23,714 nt of DNA, from contig NCCR01000049.1 in the NCBI GenBank assembly GCA_002279765.1, positions 10,535 to 34,248 on the forward strand, written 5' to 3'. This document shows positions 12,001 to 18,000 of the stretch, piece by piece. Origin of the DNA: Verrucomicrobia bacterium 12-59-8 (GTDB lineage Bacteria > Verrucomicrobiota > Verrucomicrobiae > Verrucomicrobiales > Verrucomicrobiaceae). The stretch's first letter is position 1. Each line of letters begins with the position of its first letter. The notes below the pieces were generated by a model. It was not told where the DNA came from and searched no databases. It was given only the letters and a program-made list of their open reading frames with translations. Both the position numbers and the translations under genes were made by a program.

Positions 12001-15000
12001 TCGGCATTGCTGTTGAGGTTCAAGTTCGCATAATTCACCGTGATTGATGAGGTGTTGGACAGAGTGGCGTCATCCTGCAGCGTGAGTGCGCCGCCCATGA
12101 TGATCGTGGCACCATAATAAGGGTTGGCCGAGTCGAAACTGGTGGTATTGCCGCCGACACGGACAAAGGTGATGGGATTGGCGCTGTTGCCTGTGATGCT
12201 TCCCGTCCAAGTACCGGTCGTCGCGTTCGTCAGCAGCAAAGCGGCTCCGCCAGTGCTGGTGACCGTGCCGCCGGCACCCGGAGCAGCGCCGCTGCTGCTA
12301 CTGAAATTCCCGACGTATTGAACGGTGCCGTTCAGATCCAGCGTAGCTCCGTAGTTCACCGTGAGAGCACCTCCATTGTCAAACAAGGTGTTGTTCCCAG
12401 CGGCAAGAGTCGTGGTGCCGCCGTTGAGCACGGTCGCTCCGGTATAAAACTGCCGGGCGGTGATGTTGAGATTGCCACTCAGGCCCTTGGTCAGTCCGCC
12501 TGTGGCCACGCTCGCCACCGGCGCTGTGGTGTTCTCATAAAAAAGGGTGCCCGTCAGATTTTGATTGGTCAGCAGAGTACCGACGAGAGTGCCGCCCAAA
12601 TTCAAGGTGGCACCGCTGGCGACCTGGAATAGTGCCTCGGTGCCCGTCGTACTGGGTTTGACGGTTGCGGTGACATTGACCGGGGCTAGCACGATTCTTG
12701 TGGCGTTCAGCGTATTCGTGCCGCCGTTCACCAAAACACCTCCGCTGCTCAGGGTGAGCGAGAGATCGCTGGCCAGACTGGATGCGGCATCTATACCAAC
12801 ACCCACGCTAAGGCCGGTGCCGTTGATGGAGAGCGCATTGATGATGCGTCCGCCCGGTGCAGCGCCGGCGGAGTAAAGTGCATTGGTGGTGCTGCTCGTG
12901 ATCTGCGGTGTGATCGTCAGTGTCGAGATCAGGCTGGCCAAGGTGACATCTGTAGGGGTGCTATAGTTCGAGAAGGTGATGAGACCATTGGCCCCCATGG
13001 TGGCCCAGGACGTGCCGCCGATGGTGATGCGCGGCAGCAGCGCATTGGCTGCCCCTGCGGTGCCGCCATATAGGGGAACCCCAAAGGTGATCTGTGTTGC
13101 CGAGGTCACGCCGGAAGCAGCGACCGCCTGGCTCAACGTGACCGTGGTGGCGGTAAGGGCGGTAATCGTGGTACCGTTCAGGATGCCTGCACCACTCACG
13201 GCCTGACCGATGGCGAGGCCCGTCGTCGAAGTAAACGTGAGTGTGGTCCCCGTCGCGGTGGCCGTGCTCGTGTTCAAGAGACTGCCAAAGTTCACCTGAT
13301 TGGTGCTGGTCCCGAGAGCCACATTGGATGTGACGTCCAGCGTACTGCCAGCACCGACGGAGAGGGTTGAGAAGTTCAGTTTGGTCGTGCCACCGTTGCT
13401 GGTGATGTTGATAAAATCCTGGCCGCTGGCTCCAAGCGTCAGGGTGCCCGCGCTGCCGCTGGTGCCTTCCAAGGACCCGGTGCTTTTGCCGATGAAGTTC
13501 AGCGTGCCGCCTACGAGTGTAAGCGGACGATTGCCCAGTCGATTGCTGGCAGCGGCGGTGATGCTGTTGTCCAAGGTCAAGGTGGCCGAAGGATTCACGG
13601 TGATGGCGGAAGTGCCGCCGAAGGCACCGCTAGCCCCGCTTAGCACCGTGGTTCCGTTGTTCAAAATGGTCGCGCCGGTGTAAGTATTGGCGGCTGTCAT
13701 GGTCAGTGTGCCCGTGCCCGTGTAAGTAAGTGCATTGGATCCCGTGCCGACGACATAAGCACCGCTGATGAGCGTGTTGCCCGAACCTGTGAGAGTCAGC
13801 GTTGAGGCGACGGTGTTGCTGATCCCGCCTGACAAGATCAACGACGCTGCGCCGGAAATGTTATTGGTTAAGATACGGCTGGCGCCCAGAGAAACGACAC
13901 CGGCGAACTCAATGGAATTGGTTCCTGACAAGATGCCTGCAGAACCCGAGAGGTTCACGGAATTGGTAATAGCATTGGCTCCTGTCAGCGCCAGCGTTCC
14001 AGCGCTGAGCGTGCCCCCCGTGAATGAGAACGTCCCCGAAGTGCCGAAGGGGTTCTTCGCGTTGACGATGACATTTCCCTCCGAAATCGTCACACCGCCG
14101 GTATGCGCGTTGCTCGCGTTGAAAGTCACCGTCCCCAGCGTGTTGAGAGTCAGCAGTGAAGTAAAGGTCGATGGCAGGCCCGCGTTGAAAATAGTGTTAC
14201 CCGTGCCGCCGAGTGTCAATGCATTGCTTGTGGTCACCGTGATGGGACCGCCGAAAGTCAAAGTGCCAGCGGGGCCAATGTTGTTGAAGATAGAGCCCGC
14301 CGCCCCCAAATTGAAGTTGGTCGTGCCGTTGAAAACGATTGAATTCAGCCCGTTGAACGTAACTGTAACACCAGAAGTACCGCTGAACGCCACCGGACTG
14401 GTGAAGGTGGTTCCGCCTGGGGTCAAAGTAAACATCCCACTGGTGGCGCCAAAGGTCAGCAGTGTGCCAGTGCTCTTTCCCAGCGGATTGGCAACGCTGG
14501 CAGAAATGGTGCTCCAGCCATCAGGAATACCCAGATAGCCATCCGTCATCGTCACGCCGCCTGTGAAGGTGTTGGCAGCATTCAAAATCCAGACACCGCC
14601 ATTCGCCTTGCTCACCGTCAAAGCGCCCCCGTTGTCCGAAAGAACGGCAGTGATGGTGTTGGCGTCACGGCTCTCTCCAGTCAGCGTCAACAGTTTCGCA
14701 CCGGTGCCAAGATTGACGATTTTGGTAATGTTCAAAGACCCGCTGCCGCTGGCATCGATCGTATTGGACCCTGTGGTCGTGTTGAGATTGATGGTGCGGG
14801 TGACTATCTCGCCAGTACCGGTGTAGAGTAGGTAGCCACCGGTGGTGCTGCCATTGCCGAGATTCAACTGACCTGTGGCATCACCAAAGGAGCTCGATGA
14901 GCCTCCAGAACCAATGCTTTGGACGGCAAGAGCGCCACCTCCGTTTAAGCTTGTGTTGCCGGAGTAGGTGTTGGCTCCGTTGATGAGAAGCATGGTTCCG

Positions 15001-18000
15001 GCAGCCACCGTGTATGTCAGCGAGCTGCCGCTTGCCCCGCTGATCTCACCTGCGAGTGTGTAGATGTCTGCGTTGGTGGTAGCACTGTCCGTGAGGGTGA
15101 TGGCCCGCGCGCCACCGTTCAGATCAATGGGGTTCAGGATGGTCGTGTCTGACAGTGCCGTGGTGGACCCCAGCATGAAGGTGCCGCTGGTAAACGTGGG
15201 ACCACCAAAGACTAGCGTCGAGAGAGTTGACCTGCCCCCGATGGCAACGACGAGCGATGAACCCGAGGCGGCAAAGCCCCCACTGGAGGAACCTGACTGC
15301 CACTGCACCTGCCCTGCCCCCGCGCCAAGAGCGCGGGTGAAAGTGCCGGAGGTTTCCAGCACGCCCCCTGCCAGCACCAGGTTGCTGTTGGCTGACAGGC
15401 TGCTGACACCGCCGAAGCTCAGGACCGTGCCGCTGGCCAAGGTGCTTGCGGTACTCAACCGAATCTGCAAAGGGCCGAGGATGCTGGCAATGGTGGTCCC
15501 GTTGGCGATGCCTGCTCCACTGACCGTCTGACCAACCGCAAGACCGGTCGTGCTGGCGAGGTCGATCACCGTGGAGCTGGCGGTGTTTGAAGTCGTGGCA
15601 GCGGTGCTGATGTTGGAGCCCGCGTCCTGGGCACGCAGAGCGCCCTGCGAGATCGTCGTGGCACCGCTGTAGGTGTTGCTCACATTACCCAGGATCCATG
15701 TGCCGGCACCTGTCTTGGCCACGCTGAGTGCCATGCTGTCGATGGTGTTGTCGATCAGCTTCAGGTCGATCTCGTTGTCTCCCGTGGAGGTGCCTTGAAG
15801 CGTCAGTGTCTTCGCCCCCGCAGTGGAGAACGCCACCGCCCCCGTGTTGGTAAACCAGATGGCGGCGTTGTTGTTGTTGCCGGTGCCCACAGCTGAGTTC
15901 CCGTAGCCTCCGGACGAATCAAGGCCGCCATTGCCTGCCAGCGTGAACAGGCGGTCCGTTTGCACGGACGGCGACTGAATGCTGGCGAGGAAGGAATTGC
16001 TGTTCTGACCAATGTATTGCAGAACACCTGCGGTGGACCCTGCTGAACTGCCCAGCACAAGGCTGGCCGCATTGCTCTGCGCGCTGCCGGTACCGATGCT
16101 GCTGACGCTGCCGTAATTCGCCAGCAGCGTGATGCCCAGAGTGCCTTGGGCGATGGTGGTCACACCGCTGTAGGTGTTATAGCCAATGCTGCCCAAGGTC
16201 TGTAGGGTGGCGCTGGTGCTGGACGCCGCGCCATTGAGAGGATTGAGGAATTGTGTCCCGGAGCTGTTTTTGGTGACATTGAGCACCCCCGCACCATCCT
16301 GCAGCAGGCCGGAGAATGTGGCGCTTGCGCTGGTGGTGCCATACAGTCCGATGTTCAACGTGGCTGCGGTGGCAGTGCCACCACCGCTGTTGGTGATCGT
16401 CCCTGCGCCAGTGAGTGCGCCAATGGTCACACTGCGGCCTGCTCCCGCCGCATTGAGATCCAGCGTGGCGTCCTGGCGAACCGCCGTGATATTGCCAGCG
16501 GTGGTGATAGCCCCCAAAGTGGCGGCCGCACCCAAGAGCTGCAGAGTGCCCTGGTCAATGTTGACATTGCCAGTGAAGGTGTTGTTGCCGCTAATGATCA
16601 GCATGCCGGCGCCAGCTTTGGTGAGCGCTCCTGTGCCGCTGCTGATGGGCACATCAATGGTGAGGGTATTGGCGTTGGTGCTGCCTCCGGTATAGACGAT
16701 GATTTCGCTGTTCGCGCCCCCCAGCGTAAAGGACGCGGAACTGGCTCCGATCGTGGCGGAGCCCGTGGAGTTGTCAAACAGCACCGCGCTGGTGCTAGAC
16801 GCAGCACCGAGTGTCAATGTGCCGCCAAGTGTCAGCGTGGAGCTGCCGGAGATCTTGAGCGCACTGATCGTTTCAGCCGCCGTGGTGGTGACATTACTGT
16901 TATTGAGCCAGTATATTGAAGTGGCGATGGAGGCAGAAACGGGCAGGCCGGACACATAGCCTGCATACGGAGCGACCACGAACGGACCCGAACTCGTCAC
17001 CGTGGCGAAGTCCACCGCGCTCGTGGTGGAATTGGTGTAATAAGCGAAGCCTTTGACGGTGGTACCGAGGCCGATGATGCCATTCAGAAGAGTGGGGGTG
17101 GTGTTGAACTGGATGGTCGTGCCAGTGCCGGGGCTGAAGTTCAGCACCGCACCCGTACCGCGTGTGCCAATAGGTGTGGCATTGCCAAAGCTGAGGGTGG
17201 GCGTGCCGCCGCTAGCTGTCGTGATGATGTTCCCCTGCCCTGCTGTGGGGATGAGCTGCCCGACGGTCATGGTCATGGTGCCGGATGCCGCCGATCCGAG
17301 CATCTGGAAAGCACCGCCAGCGTAGCCGTTTCCAGTCAGCACATCCGTGGAAAAAATGAGATTGTTGCTGCTGGTCAGTGGCGCGGAGCCATTGCCACTG
17401 CCGGCCGTTGGCTGGACCTGCAAAGTGCCGCCTGCCACGGTGACGGTGCCGCTGAAACTCTGCGCCACTCCCGCAGCACCGACACTGCCGAAGTATAGCG
17501 AACTGCCGGCGGCAACGGTGGTGGCCAGGGTGGTGTTGAGTACCAAGTTGTTCCCGTAGATCGCGGTGATGATCGTTCCGGCAGGCACATTGGGGCCAGT
17601 GACGCTTTGCCCGACGATCAAGCCCGAGGCATTGGTCACGGTGACGACGTTGGTATTGGCCGCGCCGTTAAACGTCAGTGCGGTTGATGCGGCGATCGTT
17701 GCAGTCGTTGCCACACTGAGCGTGATGGTGTTGCTGCTGCTGTTGATCGCAGTGATGTATTCACCCGCTGGAAGACCGGCGCTGCCTGTGATGACCATCC
17801 CCACATTGAGCCCCGCCGTGCTGGCCAGAGTGAGCGTGGTGCTGCCAGTGGCCGTGCTGCCGCTGGTGCTGACCGTGGGAATCGTGGCCACGGAGGCTGC
17901 CTCCCCACCAAAAACGATGGAGGCAAGGGAGGCAACGGCAGCGGTGGTGGCTGCGCTCAACGTGACCGTGGTGGCGTTCATGGAGCTGATGTAAGAACCT

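Noticed and set aside
16251..16919. Plus-strand open frames such as 3546-4298, 11304-12047, 13768-14538 and 16251-16919
   Set aside because: All are antisense to the same continuous minus frame. Their Pro/Val/Leu/Ala-rich or Gly/Arg/His-rich products mirror the GGC/ACC/CTG codons of the sense strand.
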